Position numbers and translations under genes: made by a program | The notes under the pieces: generated by a model | Told to the model about the DNA's origin: nothing | What the model saw: the letters and a program-made list of their open reading frames with translations, nothing else | Databases searched by the model: none | Shown: piece after piece, positions 36,118-45,155 of the stretch | Numbering within the stretch: position 1 is the stretch's first letter | How the letters are laid out: each line of letters starts with the position of its first letter | Assembly: GCA_964460035.1 (NCBI GenBank) | Contig: CAYWPG010000010.1 | Span: 1 to 64,000 of the forward strand | From: CAYWPG01 sp964460035 | GTDB taxonomy: Bacteria > Pseudomonadota > Gammaproteobacteria > Nitrococcales > AK92 | Direction: 5' to 3' | Length of the DNA stretch: 64,000 nt

Positions 36118-36897
36118 CTACTGCATATGCCAGCCGTGGCTGACCACGATGGACTGCCCGGTGAGGGCAGCCGATGGGAATGCGGCCAGGTGCACGGCAA
36201 GATTGGTAACGTCCTCCAGCGTGGTGAACTCATGATCCACGGTGTTGCGCAGCATGATGTTCTTGACCACGTCTTCTTCGCTGATTCCAAGCTCTTTCGC
36301 TTGCTCGGGAATTTGTTTCGCCACCAGCGGCGTGCGCACGAATCCGGGGCAAATGATATTCGCGCGGACGCCGTACTGAGCCCCTTCTTTGGCCACCGCC
36401 CGGCACAGGCCTAACAGCCCGTGCTTGGCGGCAACGTAAGGCGCTTTCAGCGGCGAGGCTTCCTTGGAGTGTACCGAGCCCATGTAGATCACGCAGCCGG
36501 AGCCGGCTTGGTACATTGCCCGCAAACAGGCGCGGGTGACCAGGAAGGCGCCGTCCAGGTGCACGCTCACGACCTTTCGCCAGTCCTCGTAGCTGAGCTT
36601 GTGGATTGGGTCTATGTGCTGAATGCCCGCGTTGGCCACCAGAATGTCGATCCGGCCCCACTGTTCGAGAATGGCGGCTACGCCTTGCTCTACCGCCGAT
36701 TCGTCGGTGACGTCCATGGCTAAGGCCAGCGCCTCGCCGCCGCGGGCACGTATCGCGGCACAGGCGTCTGTCGCGCTGGCAGGGTCGAGGTCGGCGACCG
36801 CCACGCGTGCGCCCTCGCGTGCATAGCCTTCGGCGATAGCTCGGCCGATGCCGCGGCCGGCACCGGTAATCAAAGCGACACGGTCGGTTAGTTGCAT
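36118..36897 (-). CDS. bdhA: 3-hydroxybutyrate dehydrogenase
   Basis: A 259-aa SDR. It has TGAGRGIGR, NAGIQHIDPIHKLSYEDW (the QHIDP/H motif is typical of 3-hydroxybutyrate dehydrogenases), a catalytic Ser in YMGSVHS and YVAAK. It oxidises 3-hydroxybutyrate to acetoacetate with NAD. It lies 9 nt upstream of the acetoacetyl-CoA ligase gene, the next step, so the pair forms a small operon. An insertion near IPEQAKELGISEEDVVKNIMLRNTVDHEFTT is also seen in this family. Confidence 0.93.
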   Translation of the reverse strand: MQLTDRVALITGAGRGIGRAIAEGYAREGARVAVADLDPASATDACAAIRARGGEALALAMDVTDESAVEQGVAAILEQWGRIDILVANAGIQHIDPIHKLSYEDWRKVVSVHLDGAFLVTRACLRAMYQAGSGCVIYMGSVHSKEASPLKAPYVAAKHGLLGLCRAVAKEGAQYGVRANIICPGFVRTPLVAKQIPEQAKELGISEEDVVKNIMLRNTVDHEFTTLEDVTNLAVHLAAFPSAALTGQSIVVSHGWHMQ

Positions 36898-37368
36898 ATG
36901 CGTAGGCTCCCTGTGGTGGCGTTGGCTCGTAGGGCGTTCTGAGTTTTCGCTTAACGCGCACGGCAGAATGCGCTGTCCCGGTTTGGCTTAGCGTAGCCGG
37001 ATGTGGCCATCGTTGGACAGGCCTTCTTCTGTCGTTGTTATTCGGCCGTTCGGCTTTTCGGATAGCGAACCCGGTGGGGCAGCCTGATGCTTAGGCTTTT
37101 GTACGGCCGCAAGCCTACTCCGCGCTTCTGAATGCGGTTCTAGGCGCGCTCGTGAAGTACGCGGGGGCAGGCCCCAATGGGGGCAGCGGTGGCGAACTCA
37201 ACTGCTTGTCGGGCCGGTCAGCCCCCCCTATTTCTAATTAGTAATTAAGCATTGTGCTGCCCGCTTTCTGTGGCAGGAGCAAACGATCTCAGGCCAATCC
37301 CCCGGCGGACGCCTGCGATAGAGCCCTCGCAGCGCACCGCAACGAGGGCCTAACCATAGGGAGTTCCG
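36898..37368. other. Divergent gap of about 470 nt
   Basis: It lies between the ketone-body operon (minus) and the zinc-ribbon/DUF2235 genes (plus). An AT-rich stretch near 37230-37255 may hold promoters. No gene or repeat was recognised. Confidence 0.45.
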
Positions 37369-37590
37369 ATGACCGGCATGGAACCAGATTTAGGCGAGAA
37401 GGGCCGCTACCGCGAGACCTGCGGTCCTTGCGGCGCGGTGTTCGAGGTGATCGTGCCTGGACGCTTGGCGCAGGTGTCGCAGGAGGTGAGAGAGTCTTAC
37501 GCCTGTCCCGAGTGCGGAGCGACCTATTACTGCCGCGCGCCGGCGCCGCCGCGGGTGACGCTGCTGTCGCCACGCACCGACGGCGGCTGA
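37369..37590 (+). CDS. Small zinc-ribbon-like protein
   Basis: A 73-aa protein with two CxxC knuckles, CGPC near residue 18 and CPEC near 47, followed by another Cys in TYYC. This suggests one structural zinc site. GGGAG stands before the ATG. No family is recognised. It precedes the DUF2235 gene by 212 nt on the same strand. Confidence 0.55.
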   Translation: MTGMEPDLGEKGRYRETCGPCGAVFEVIVPGRLAQVSQEVRESYACPECGATYYCRAPAPPRVTLLSPRTDGG

Positions 37591-37802
37591 GCTGGCCGGC
37601 CCGCTCGGCGCCGTCGCCGCCATTGTGGGCCTTTCCGCGGATTTTCTGTTCCTGGAACGGCACTTCGGCTGGCCGCGCTCGCGGCCCCTGCATGCCGGGG
37701 GTCGCGACTGCCTCGGCGCGGTTCGAAGCCGCTGCCTGCCAGAGAAGGCCAATGCGCTATCTTTCTAAGGGCGTAAGAATAAGAAAAGCCCGGAGGATTG
37801 AT

Positions 37803-38822
37803 ATGGCGCGGCGCTTGATTCTTTTCTTCGACGGAACCTGGAACAAGGCGTCCTGCAATACCAACGTTTCGCGCCTGCGGGCGGCGCTGGACACTCATGG
37901 TACGGATGGCATGCCGCAGGTTTCGTACTACGAGCCCGGAGTAGGGACCAACTGGTACGACCGTATCACCGGGGGCGCTTTCGGGCGCGGTTTGTCGGCG
38001 AATATGCGGCAGGGCTATAGCTGGTTATGCCGGCAGTACCAGTTCGGGGACGAGATCTTCTTATTCGGCTTCAGCCGGGGGGCATATACAGCGCGCAGCC
38101 TGGTAGGGATGATTCGCAAATGCGGTTTGCTGCGCCAGCCCAACTCCCGCGGCGTGGCGGCCGCGCATGCGCTCTACCGCGACAAGAAGGCGCATCCGAA
38201 CGGTTATAGGGCGGTGCGTTTTCGGGCCGAGCACTCGCATGAGGTCAGGATCCGATTCATTGGCGTTTGGGACACGGTAGGCTCGCTTGGGGTGCCGCTG
38301 ACCGGCGTGCCCTTCAGTCGCGATTATTACCGCTGGCACGATACCGAGCTGAGCAAGATCGTCGATTACGCCTACCATGCGATAGCCCTGGACGAGCGCC
38401 GTAGGGATTTCTCTGCCACGCTCTGGACCAAGCGCAAGGCCTCGAATATCGATGTGGAACAGCGCTGGTTCGTCGGCTCGCATGCCAATGTGGGCGGCGG
38501 CTACGAGAACGACCTGTTGCCGGATTTGCCGCTGCGCTGGTTGCAGGAGAAAGCCGTAGCCTGCGGTTTGGGATTGAAGGAATGGGCGACGCCGGCTGCC
38601 GATTCTTTTTGCTTTCCGTTGCGCGACTCCTATGCCGAGTTCCTGTGGGGGCTATACCGGTACTTCAGCCGCCCATGCGAGCGGGAGTTCGGAACGGGCG
38701 TGCATGAGACGGTCGATCCCAGTGTGTGGGCACGCTGGCACAGCGATCCCGGCTATCGGCCGGCCTGCTTGCACGATCATCCCGAGCGCCCTGCAGAAGC
38801 TACGGCCACTGCCGCGGTCTGA
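37803..38822 (+). CDS. DUF2235 hydrolase (Tle1-like phospholipase domain)
   Basis: A 339-aa protein of the DUF2235 alpha/beta-hydrolase family. The N-terminus RRLILFFDGTWNKA is diagnostic. The nucleophile elbow is GFSRGAYTAR, the acid probably in IGVWDTVGSLG, and the histidine in VGSHANVGGGY. GGAGG lies 6 nt before the ATG at 37803. The family includes type VI secretion phospholipase effectors (Tle1), but this copy is short, lacks a C-terminal extension, and no T6SS or immunity gene is nearby. A housekeeping lipase role is equally possible. Confidence 0.85.
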   Translation: MARRLILFFDGTWNKASCNTNVSRLRAALDTHGTDGMPQVSYYEPGVGTNWYDRITGGAFGRGLSANMRQGYSWLCRQYQFGDEIFLFGFSRGAYTARSLVGMIRKCGLLRQPNSRGVAAAHALYRDKKAHPNGYRAVRFRAEHSHEVRIRFIGVWDTVGSLGVPLTGVPFSRDYYRWHDTELSKIVDYAYHAIALDERRRDFSATLWTKRKASNIDVEQRWFVGSHANVGGGYENDLLPDLPLRWLQEKAVACGLGLKEWATPAADSFCFPLRDSYAEFLWGLYRYFSRPCEREFGTGVHETVDPSVWARWHSDPGYRPACLHDHPERPAEATATAAV

Positions 38823-38873
38823 GCGGCAGTGGCCGCCACCCGGCATGGGCAGTCAAGCAGCGGCTGCGATCTG

Positions 38874-39365
38874 TCAGACAGTGGTCAGCGCAAGCGCGGC
38901 CAACAGGCCGGCAACGACCGGCAGCACCGCGCACACCAGCATCCGCTTGAATACGAACGCCCAGCCCAGCATGGGCAGCTCGAACACCAGTACGCGGTGT
39001 ACCGCCAGCACCGACCAGGCAGTGATCAAGGCCACCATTTGCGGCATGCCCATTCCGGCCGTGTGCAAGGCAATGGCGATTGGGAAGGCAACCATGGGGC
39101 CGCCCGGGAGCAACGCGCCCAGCGCGCTTGCCACCAGCACCCCCTGTACTCCGGAGGCGTCCCCCAGAATGGCCACTACTTGCTCGTGCGGTACCAGATG
39201 GCCTAGGAAGGTTCCGGCCAGCAGCGCGAGTGGCAGCCGCAGCAACAACGGTCGGAGCTGCCGCAGCCCGGCGGCGATGACCTCGGTATGGGGCTGCTGT
39301 CGACGCTGGCTCCATAGCGCGAGCGTCGACAGCAGCACGCCGATAGTGACGTAGGCGATCGTCAT
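38874..39365 (-). CDS. YraQ/DUF318-type permease, second half
   Basis: A 163-aa membrane protein with four or five helices. It contains LGALLPGGPMVAFPIAIAL, the PGGP motif of YraQ-type permeases, and VLVFELPMLG. It corresponds to one half of the usual two-halved permease. Its start overlaps the upstream half-gene by 4 nt (ATGA at 39362-39365). The substrate is unknown. Confidence 0.75.
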   Translation of the reverse strand: MTIAYVTIGVLLSTLALWSQRRQQPHTEVIAAGLRQLRPLLLRLPLALLAGTFLGHLVPHEQVVAILGDASGVQGVLVASALGALLPGGPMVAFPIAIALHTAGMGMPQMVALITAWSVLAVHRVLVFELPMLGWAFVFKRMLVCAVLPVVAGLLAALALTTV

Positions 39366-39925
39366 GGCCGCACCCGCCGCATCAGGGCTCGTGCCAGCAG
39401 GCCGGCGATCAGCGGCAGCGGCAGCGAAACCACATAGCGCAATACCGAGAACTCCACGCCCAGGAAGGGGATCTCCCACATGAGGACACGGTTGAGCCCC
39501 AGCACCGACCAGGCGGTCAGGTAGGCAATGCCGGTTTCGAACGCCGCGCCCGAGCGATAGAGCGCAACCACTAGCGGGAAGGCTGCGAAGGGGCCGCCGG
39601 GGGTGATCGCTCCGGCAGCGGTGGCGACCAGCAGTCCGCGCAGCCCGCTCTCGCTGCCCAGCCACCGCTCGACCACGTTCTGGGGTATCAAGCGCTGCAC
39701 GTAAGCGCCAATCATCATCGCACCCAGTATCACCGGAGCGATCATGGCCAATAGCCCCAGCGAGTGGGACAGAGCGTCGATGAATACCTCTTCGCCGCGC
39801 AGGCGAAATACGGCGGCACCGGCCGCCAACGCAAGAAACAGAAAGAACAGCGTGGTGTTGTCCAGCACCCCGTCTTGACGGAGTTGCTGCAGCCACCGTC
39901 GTGGTGCGCTTACCGGCGCAGTCAT
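39362..39925 (-). CDS. YraQ/DUF318-type permease, first half
   Basis: A 187-aa membrane protein. The motif TAAGAITPGGPFAAFPLVVALY mirrors the PGGP motif of the partner, and VLMWEIPFLG mirrors VLVFELPMLG. The start at 39925 follows GGAAGG. The two halves are probably expressed as a heterodimer. There are no neighbouring metal-resistance genes. Confidence 0.75.
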   Translation of the reverse strand: MTAPVSAPRRWLQQLRQDGVLDNTTLFFLFLALAAGAAVFRLRGEEVFIDALSHSLGLLAMIAPVILGAMMIGAYVQRLIPQNVVERWLGSESGLRGLLVATAAGAITPGGPFAAFPLVVALYRSGAAFETGIAYLTAWSVLGLNRVLMWEIPFLGVEFSVLRYVVSLPLPLIAGLLARALMRRVRP

Positions 39926-40125
39926 ACAGCTACCTTCCAAAGTCTTGTCGATCACAAAGCAGCGAGCAGTCTACCCGCCCCGCCGGCACTGCTGCCACGG
40001 CGGCGAGATACATGAACGCTATTTATGAGTTCTAGTATCTAGCTTTATTTGATTCATGGCCGTCAAAGAGGGCATGCTCCTTACTGGCGATCTCGGCTGA
40101 TACATCAAAGCAGGAGTAATGAGCT

Positions 40126-41361
40126 ATGGATTTTGAACACTCCCCTCGCGCCCGCGAGTTGCAGGAGCGCCTGCTGGCGTTCATGGAGGAATACATTTAC
40201 CCAAACGAGAAGGTCTACCGGCAACAGCTTGAAGAGAACATCAAGAACGGTCGACCCTATGCGCCGGTGCCGATCGTCGACGAGCTCAAGCCCAAGGCTA
40301 GGGCGGCCGGCCTGTGGAACCTGTTTATGCCGGACCCGGAATATGGCGCTGGCCTGACCAACCTCGAGTACGCCCCGCTTTGCGAGATCATGGGCCATGT
40401 GAGCTGGTCGTCCGCGGTGTTCAACTGCTCGGCGCCCGATACCGGCAACATGGAAATCCTTGCGCGCTTCGGTACCGAAGAGCAGAAGGAGCGCTGGCTC
40501 AAACCGCTGCTGGAGGGCGAGATTCGCTCCTCGTTCGCGATGACCGAGCCGGCCGTGGCCTCCTCGGACGCGACCAACATCTCCACGCGCATCGAGCGCG
40601 ACGGCGACGAGTACGTCATCAACGGCCGCAAGTGGTTCATCAGCGGCGCCGCGGCCGAGCGCTGCAAGTTCTTCATTCTGATGGGCAAGACGGATCCGGA
40701 TAACCCGAACCGTCACCGTCAGCAGACCCAGATCATCGTTCCCAAGGATACGCCGGGCATCACCATCGTGCGTGACATGTCCGTATTCGGCAGCTACCAC
40801 CCGCCGGGGGGGCATCCCGAGATCCTGTTCGAGAACGTGCGCGTGCCGGCCTCGAACGTCATCCTCGGCGAAGGCCGCGGCTTCGAGATCGCCCAGGCGC
40901 GCCTTGGGCCGGGCCGCATTCACCACTGCATGCGCACCATCGGCGTGGCCGAGAAGGCATTGAAACTGATGTGCGAGCGTGTGGTGCAGCGCGTGGCGTT
41001 CGGCCGCAGGGTCTCCGATCAGGGTGTCTGGCGCGAGCGTATCGCCGAGGCGCGTATGATGATCGATCAGGCCCGCTGGCTGGTGTTGCACGCGGCTTAC
41101 ATGATGGACACCGTGGGCAACAAGGCCGCCAAGCAGCAGATCGCGATGATCAAGGTCGTGGCGCCGAACGTTGCGCAGAAGGTCATCGACTGGGCGATCC
41201 AGGCACACGGCGCGGCTGGCTACAGCAAGGACTTCCCGCTCGCCGACATGTACGCCAACGTTCGCACCATTCGCACGGCGGATGGTCCGGACGAGGTGCA
41301 CCGCAACGCGATCGCCAAGACCGAGCTGCAGCCGTACCTCGAGAAGTACGCAAACGCTTAA
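40126..41361 (+). CDS. Acyl-CoA dehydrogenase (paralog 1)
   Basis: A 411-aa FAD enzyme. FAMTEPAVASSDATNI is the substrate/FAD block and GRIHHCMRTIGVAEKAL the C-terminal domain block. The segment near QAHGAAGYSKDFPLADMYANVRTIRTADGPDEVHRNAIAK carries the ARTLRxxDGPDEVH-like end. It oxidises an acyl-CoA to enoyl-CoA. It resembles the ACAD11/FadE-type large family and is a close paralog of the gene at 56820. The SDR at 41372 follows after 10 nt. Confidence 0.93.
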   Translation: MDFEHSPRARELQERLLAFMEEYIYPNEKVYRQQLEENIKNGRPYAPVPIVDELKPKARAAGLWNLFMPDPEYGAGLTNLEYAPLCEIMGHVSWSSAVFNCSAPDTGNMEILARFGTEEQKERWLKPLLEGEIRSSFAMTEPAVASSDATNISTRIERDGDEYVINGRKWFISGAAAERCKFFILMGKTDPDNPNRHRQQTQIIVPKDTPGITIVRDMSVFGSYHPPGGHPEILFENVRVPASNVILGEGRGFEIAQARLGPGRIHHCMRTIGVAEKALKLMCERVVQRVAFGRRVSDQGVWRERIAEARMMIDQARWLVLHAAYMMDTVGNKAAKQQIAMIKVVAPNVAQKVIDWAIQAHGAAGYSKDFPLADMYANVRTIRTADGPDEVHRNAIAKTELQPYLEKYANA

Positions 41362-41371
41362 GGAGCGAGCA

Positions 41372-42253
41372 ATGAAGGACCTGAACGGCAAGGTGGCCGT
41401 CATCACCGGCGCGGGTAGCGGACTGGGGCGAGAGCTCGCACTGTGCTGCACGCGCCGGGGCATGAAGCTGGTGCTCGCAGACGTGGACGAGCCGGGCATG
41501 GAGGAGACGCTGCGGCTTGCGCGCGATGAGCGCGCCGACGTCGAGGCCTTGCTGCAAAAGGTCGACGTTTCCAAGCTCGAACAGTTGGAAGCGTTGGCTG
41601 CCGCAACCAAGGAGCGCTTCGGCGCCGCGCACCTGCTCTTCAACAATGCCGGTGTCAGTACGACGGGTGCTCCTATCTGGGAGCATACCGCGGCCGACTG
41701 GCAGTGGGTGTTGGGCGTCAACGTCTACGGCATCGTCTGGGGGCTGAAAGCCTTCATGCCTATGCTGCTCGAGCAGAACGAAGGCCATGTGATCAACACG
41801 GCTTCGGCGGCAGGCTGGATGGCCACTCCCAACATGGGGGTGTACTGCACCAGCAAGTGCTCGGCGGTGATGATTTCGGAGGTCCTCGCTGCGGATCTGC
41901 GCGCCAAGGGCAGCAACATCGGTGTGACCGTGCTCTCGCCGGCGTTCTTCCCGACTCGCATCAGCGAGGCGGCGCGCAATCGGCCCAAGGAGCTGGCCGA
42001 TACGATCCCCATGACCGAGGAGGTCAAGCAGCGCATGGAAGCGGCCAAGCAGGTCGTTCAGGCCGGTCGGATTTCGGCTGCCGAAATTGCCGAGCAGACG
42101 CTGCAGGCCGTGGAGGCGAACAAGTTCTATGTGTTCCCGCACGGCCGGGTCAAGAAGTACATTGAGGACCGTGCCGCCATCGCGGTGCAGGAAGCCGAGG
42201 GGTACGACTGGGCCAAGCACTCGTTGCCAGCGCTGAAGGCTGAGAAGAGCTAA
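41372..42253 (+). CDS. SDR-family oxidoreductase
   Basis: A 293-aa classical SDR. It has TGAGSGLGR, NNAGV, the active-site serine in NTASAAG and YCTSK. It has an extended C-terminus (IPMTEEVKQRMEAAKQ, then FYVFPHGRVKKYIEDRAA), typical of SDRs paired with acyl-CoA dehydrogenases. AAGGAG precedes the ATG at 41372. Likely an alcohol or hydroxyacyl-CoA dehydrogenase in the same pathway. Confidence 0.9.
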   Translation: MKDLNGKVAVITGAGSGLGRELALCCTRRGMKLVLADVDEPGMEETLRLARDERADVEALLQKVDVSKLEQLEALAAATKERFGAAHLLFNNAGVSTTGAPIWEHTAADWQWVLGVNVYGIVWGLKAFMPMLLEQNEGHVINTASAAGWMATPNMGVYCTSKCSAVMISEVLAADLRAKGSNIGVTVLSPAFFPTRISEAARNRPKELADTIPMTEEVKQRMEAAKQVVQAGRISAAEIAEQTLQAVEANKFYVFPHGRVKKYIEDRAAIAVQEAEGYDWAKHSLPALKAEKS

Positions 42254-42328
42254 GCCGAAAGAAAAATCATGCCCCTCTCCCGTGCACGCCGGAGCTGTTA
42301 GAATCCGGTTTTTGCCGGGGGAGGGGAC

Positions 42329-44143
42329 ATGCATTCCGCACAGACCAGCTGGCAAGCCCTTTACCGGCTGCTGCGTTACGCGCGTGGTTATCGGGCATGG
42401 ATTGTCGCGGCAGTTTCCTGCTCCACGGTCAATAAACTCTTCGATATTGCCCCCGAGATCCTGATCGGCATCGCTATCGATGTGGTGGTGAACCGTCAGG
42501 AAAGCTTCATCGCCAAGCTCGGTTTCGTCGATCCCACCGTGCAGATAATGGCGTTGGGCGTGCTCACCTTCTTCATCTGGGCGGGCGAGTCGCTGTTCCA
42601 ATATCTCTACCTCATTCTCTGGCGCAATCTCGCGCAACGGCTGCAGGCCGATTTGCGCCAGGATGCATACGAGCACCTGCAGCAGCAGGACATGGCTTAT
42701 TTCGAGAGCCGCAGTTCGGGCGAGCTGGTCGCTATTCTCAACGATGACGTCAATCAGTTGGAGCGCTTTCTCGACGGTGGTGCCAACGAGTTGGTGCAGG
42801 TGAGCGTGACGGTGATAGCGGTGGGAGCGGTGTTCCTCGTCATCTCGCCGCTGATCGCTTTGCTCGCCTTCACGCCTATTCCCGCCATTGTATGGGGCGC
42901 GTTCTATTTCCAGCGGCGAGCAGCACCCCTGTACGATGGCGTGCGCGCGCAGGTGGGAGTGCTGGCGAATCGGCTGGCGAACAACATCGGCGGTATCGCC
43001 ACTATCAAGAGCTTCACCGCCGAGGCGCGCGAAGCGCAGCGCTTGAGGGTCGCGAGCGAGGAATATGTGGAGGCCAACCGGCGCGCCATCCGCGTAAGCT
43101 CTGCGTTCACTCCGGTTATCCGCATGGCCGTTCTGGCCGGTTTCCTGCTCACCTTCGTAGTCGGCGGACTGCAGGTGCTGGAAGGCGAGCTCAATGTCGG
43201 TGCTTACGGGGTCTTGGTGTTCTTGACTCAGCGGCTGCTGTGGCCGCTCACCACGGTTGCGCAGACCATCGATCTGTTCGAGCGCGCCATGGCGAGCACA
43301 CGTCGTATCCTCGACTTGATGCACACCCCGCTGCGGGTGAACGATGCCGGTGAGGAAATCCTGCCGGCATCGCTGCGGGGCGAGGTGAGCTTCGAGGATG
43401 TGCGTTTTCGCTATCCCAATACGGCCGACGGACTGCACGGCGTGTCGTTGACGGTGCCTGCGGGGAGCACCCTGGCGCTGGTTGGTGCGACGGGTTCGGG
43501 CAAATCCACGCTGATCAAGCTGCTGTTGCGCTTCTATGCGCCCGATAGCGGACGTATTCTGATCGACGGCGTGCCCATAGAGCGGATCTCGCTGCGCAGC
43601 CTGCGCGAAGCCATAGGACTGGTGAGTCAGGATGTGTTCCTGTTCGAAGGCAGTATCCGCGAGAACATCGCTTATGCGCGACCGGATGCCGCCGACTGGG
43701 AGATCGAACAGGCGGCGCGCCAGGCGGAGGCATGGGAATTCATAGAGCGCTTGCCGCAGGGGCTGGATACGCTGGTCGGAGAGCGTGGCGTACGCCTCTC
43801 CGGCGGGCAGCGCCAGCGGTTGTCGCTGGCGCGCGCGCTGTTGAAGAATCCGCCCATACTGGTATTGGACGAAGCGACCAGCGCGGTGGATAACGAAACC
43901 GAGGCGGCCATTCAGCGCTCGCTGGCGCAGATTGCGCGCGGTCGCACGGTGATCGTCATCGCCCATCGGCTCTCCACCATTGTCAGTGCCGACGCCATAT
44001 TGGTGCTGGAACGGGGGCGGGTGGTCGAGCAGGGGACGCACGCGCAACTGCTGGCGCTGGGCGGCAGCTACGCTGCTCAGTGGCGAGTCCAGACCGGGGC
44101 GGCGGGCAGCTGCCCGCCGGCCACAGCCGGCGTGCCTTCGTAA
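42329..44143 (+). CDS. ABC exporter, fused membrane and ATPase domains
   Basis: A 604-aa half-transporter. The six-helix transmembrane domain (about 20-320) is followed by the ATPase: Walker A GATGSGKST, Q-loop GLVSQDVFLF, signature LSGGQRQRLSLARALL, Walker B ILVLDEATSAVD and the switch His in IAHRLST. It works as a homodimer, in the manner of MsbA or multidrug exporters. It lies 75 nt after the SDR and 37 nt before the hydrolase gene, so it may belong to that operon. The substrate is unknown. Confidence 0.92.
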   Translation: MHSAQTSWQALYRLLRYARGYRAWIVAAVSCSTVNKLFDIAPEILIGIAIDVVVNRQESFIAKLGFVDPTVQIMALGVLTFFIWAGESLFQYLYLILWRNLAQRLQADLRQDAYEHLQQQDMAYFESRSSGELVAILNDDVNQLERFLDGGANELVQVSVTVIAVGAVFLVISPLIALLAFTPIPAIVWGAFYFQRRAAPLYDGVRAQVGVLANRLANNIGGIATIKSFTAEAREAQRLRVASEEYVEANRRAIRVSSAFTPVIRMAVLAGFLLTFVVGGLQVLEGELNVGAYGVLVFLTQRLLWPLTTVAQTIDLFERAMASTRRILDLMHTPLRVNDAGEEILPASLRGEVSFEDVRFRYPNTADGLHGVSLTVPAGSTLALVGATGSGKSTLIKLLLRFYAPDSGRILIDGVPIERISLRSLREAIGLVSQDVFLFEGSIRENIAYARPDAADWEIEQAARQAEAWEFIERLPQGLDTLVGERGVRLSGGQRQRLSLARALLKNPPILVLDEATSAVDNETEAAIQRSLAQIARGRTVIVIAHRLSTIVSADAILVLERGRVVEQGTHAQLLALGGSYAAQWRVQTGAAGSCPPATAGVPS

Positions 44144-44180
44144 GCCGCTGCAACGAAACCAACGACGATAGGAGAACATC

Positions 44181-45125
44181 ATGAATCTGGCCGCGGTTCT
44201 CGTCGCGGCGGTCGTGGCTGGCCTGATAGCCGCTCGCCAGCGACTGCTCGCACGTTCCATTCCCCAGCGGCATGCCGAGCCGTTCGACGGTGTCGTCTAT
44301 CGAGTGGGCAGCGCCCACGTGGCGGAGCGACACTGCGCGTCGGAGCCGGCAGTGAGCGTAGTTTGCATGCACGGCTACCTGGAGGACATGCGCTACTTCA
44401 CGCACCTCTACGCCGATCCAGACATTCAACTGATCCTGATCAACAGCGCCGATTACCATTTGCCAGTGCTGGACCCGCAGCTGCGCGATGCCGAGTGGGC
44501 GCAGACGCCGCAAGAGGAAGAGGGCAGCGTGGAGTACGACGCCGAGGTGCTGGTACAGGCGCTGGCGGCGCTGCCCAGGGGCCGGACGGTGAGGGTGCAC
44601 GGCCACTCGCGGGGGGGAGCGGTGGTGTTGGAGGCGGCGGCGCGCCGGCCGGATCTGTTCGAGCAAGTCGAGGTGGTGCTGGAAGCGCCGGTGCTGCCGC
44701 AGGCCAAGACGAAGGCGCCGGTAACGGCATTCGGGTTGTGGCTGGTGCCGCTGCTGCTGCCGCTGTGGCAGCGCCAACCCATTTCGAAGCGGAATCGGCG
44801 CATCTGGGGGCGGCTGGACGACCCGCGCAAGCGCGAGATCATTGCCGGCTTGCCGTTCGCGCCGCGGCGCACGCGCACCCTGGTTGCTAACCTGCGGCTG
44901 CTGGCGCGCTGGATGCAGGAGCGGGACCACGCGCTTTACCGCAACGTGCGCGGAATCGTGTTGATTCCCGAACAGGACAAGGTGCTGGACCACGAGTCCA
45001 TGCTGGACAGCGCCCGCCGCGGCGGCGATCGTCTGCAGGTGGTGATGGTTCCCGACTGCAGCCACTTCGTGAGTTTCGATCAGCCGGCCATAGTGCCGGC
45101 ACTGGCCCGGCAGCATACCGGCTGA
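44181..45125 (+). CDS. Alpha/beta hydrolase, membrane-anchored N-terminus
   Basis: A 314-aa protein. An N-terminal hydrophobic helix (LAAVLVAAVVAGLIAA) is a likely anchor. Next come MHGYLEDMRYFTHLY (oxyanion region), the nucleophile elbow VHGHSRGGAVVLEAA, and a C-terminal His in PDCSHFVSF. AGGAG stands before the ATG. The substrate is unknown. It follows the ABC exporter closely. Confidence 0.85.
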   Translation: MNLAAVLVAAVVAGLIAARQRLLARSIPQRHAEPFDGVVYRVGSAHVAERHCASEPAVSVVCMHGYLEDMRYFTHLYADPDIQLILINSADYHLPVLDPQLRDAEWAQTPQEEEGSVEYDAEVLVQALAALPRGRTVRVHGHSRGGAVVLEAAARRPDLFEQVEVVLEAPVLPQAKTKAPVTAFGLWLVPLLLPLWQRQPISKRNRRIWGRLDDPRKREIIAGLPFAPRRTRTLVANLRLLARWMQERDHALYRNVRGIVLIPEQDKVLDHESMLDSARRGGDRLQVVMVPDCSHFVSFDQPAIVPALARQHTG

Positions 45126-45155
45126 TCGCAACCGAGGACGCGCTCGCTATATGCG

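Noticed and set aside
37803..38822. Type VI secretion effector-immunity pair
   Set aside because: The DUF2235 protein is compact and no VgrG, PAAR, Tli immunity gene or T6SS component is present nearby.
41183..44260. 1025-codon antisense frame opposite the SDR and ABC exporter genes
   Set aside because: Same shadow effect; the plus-strand ABC motifs and SDR motifs are complete.
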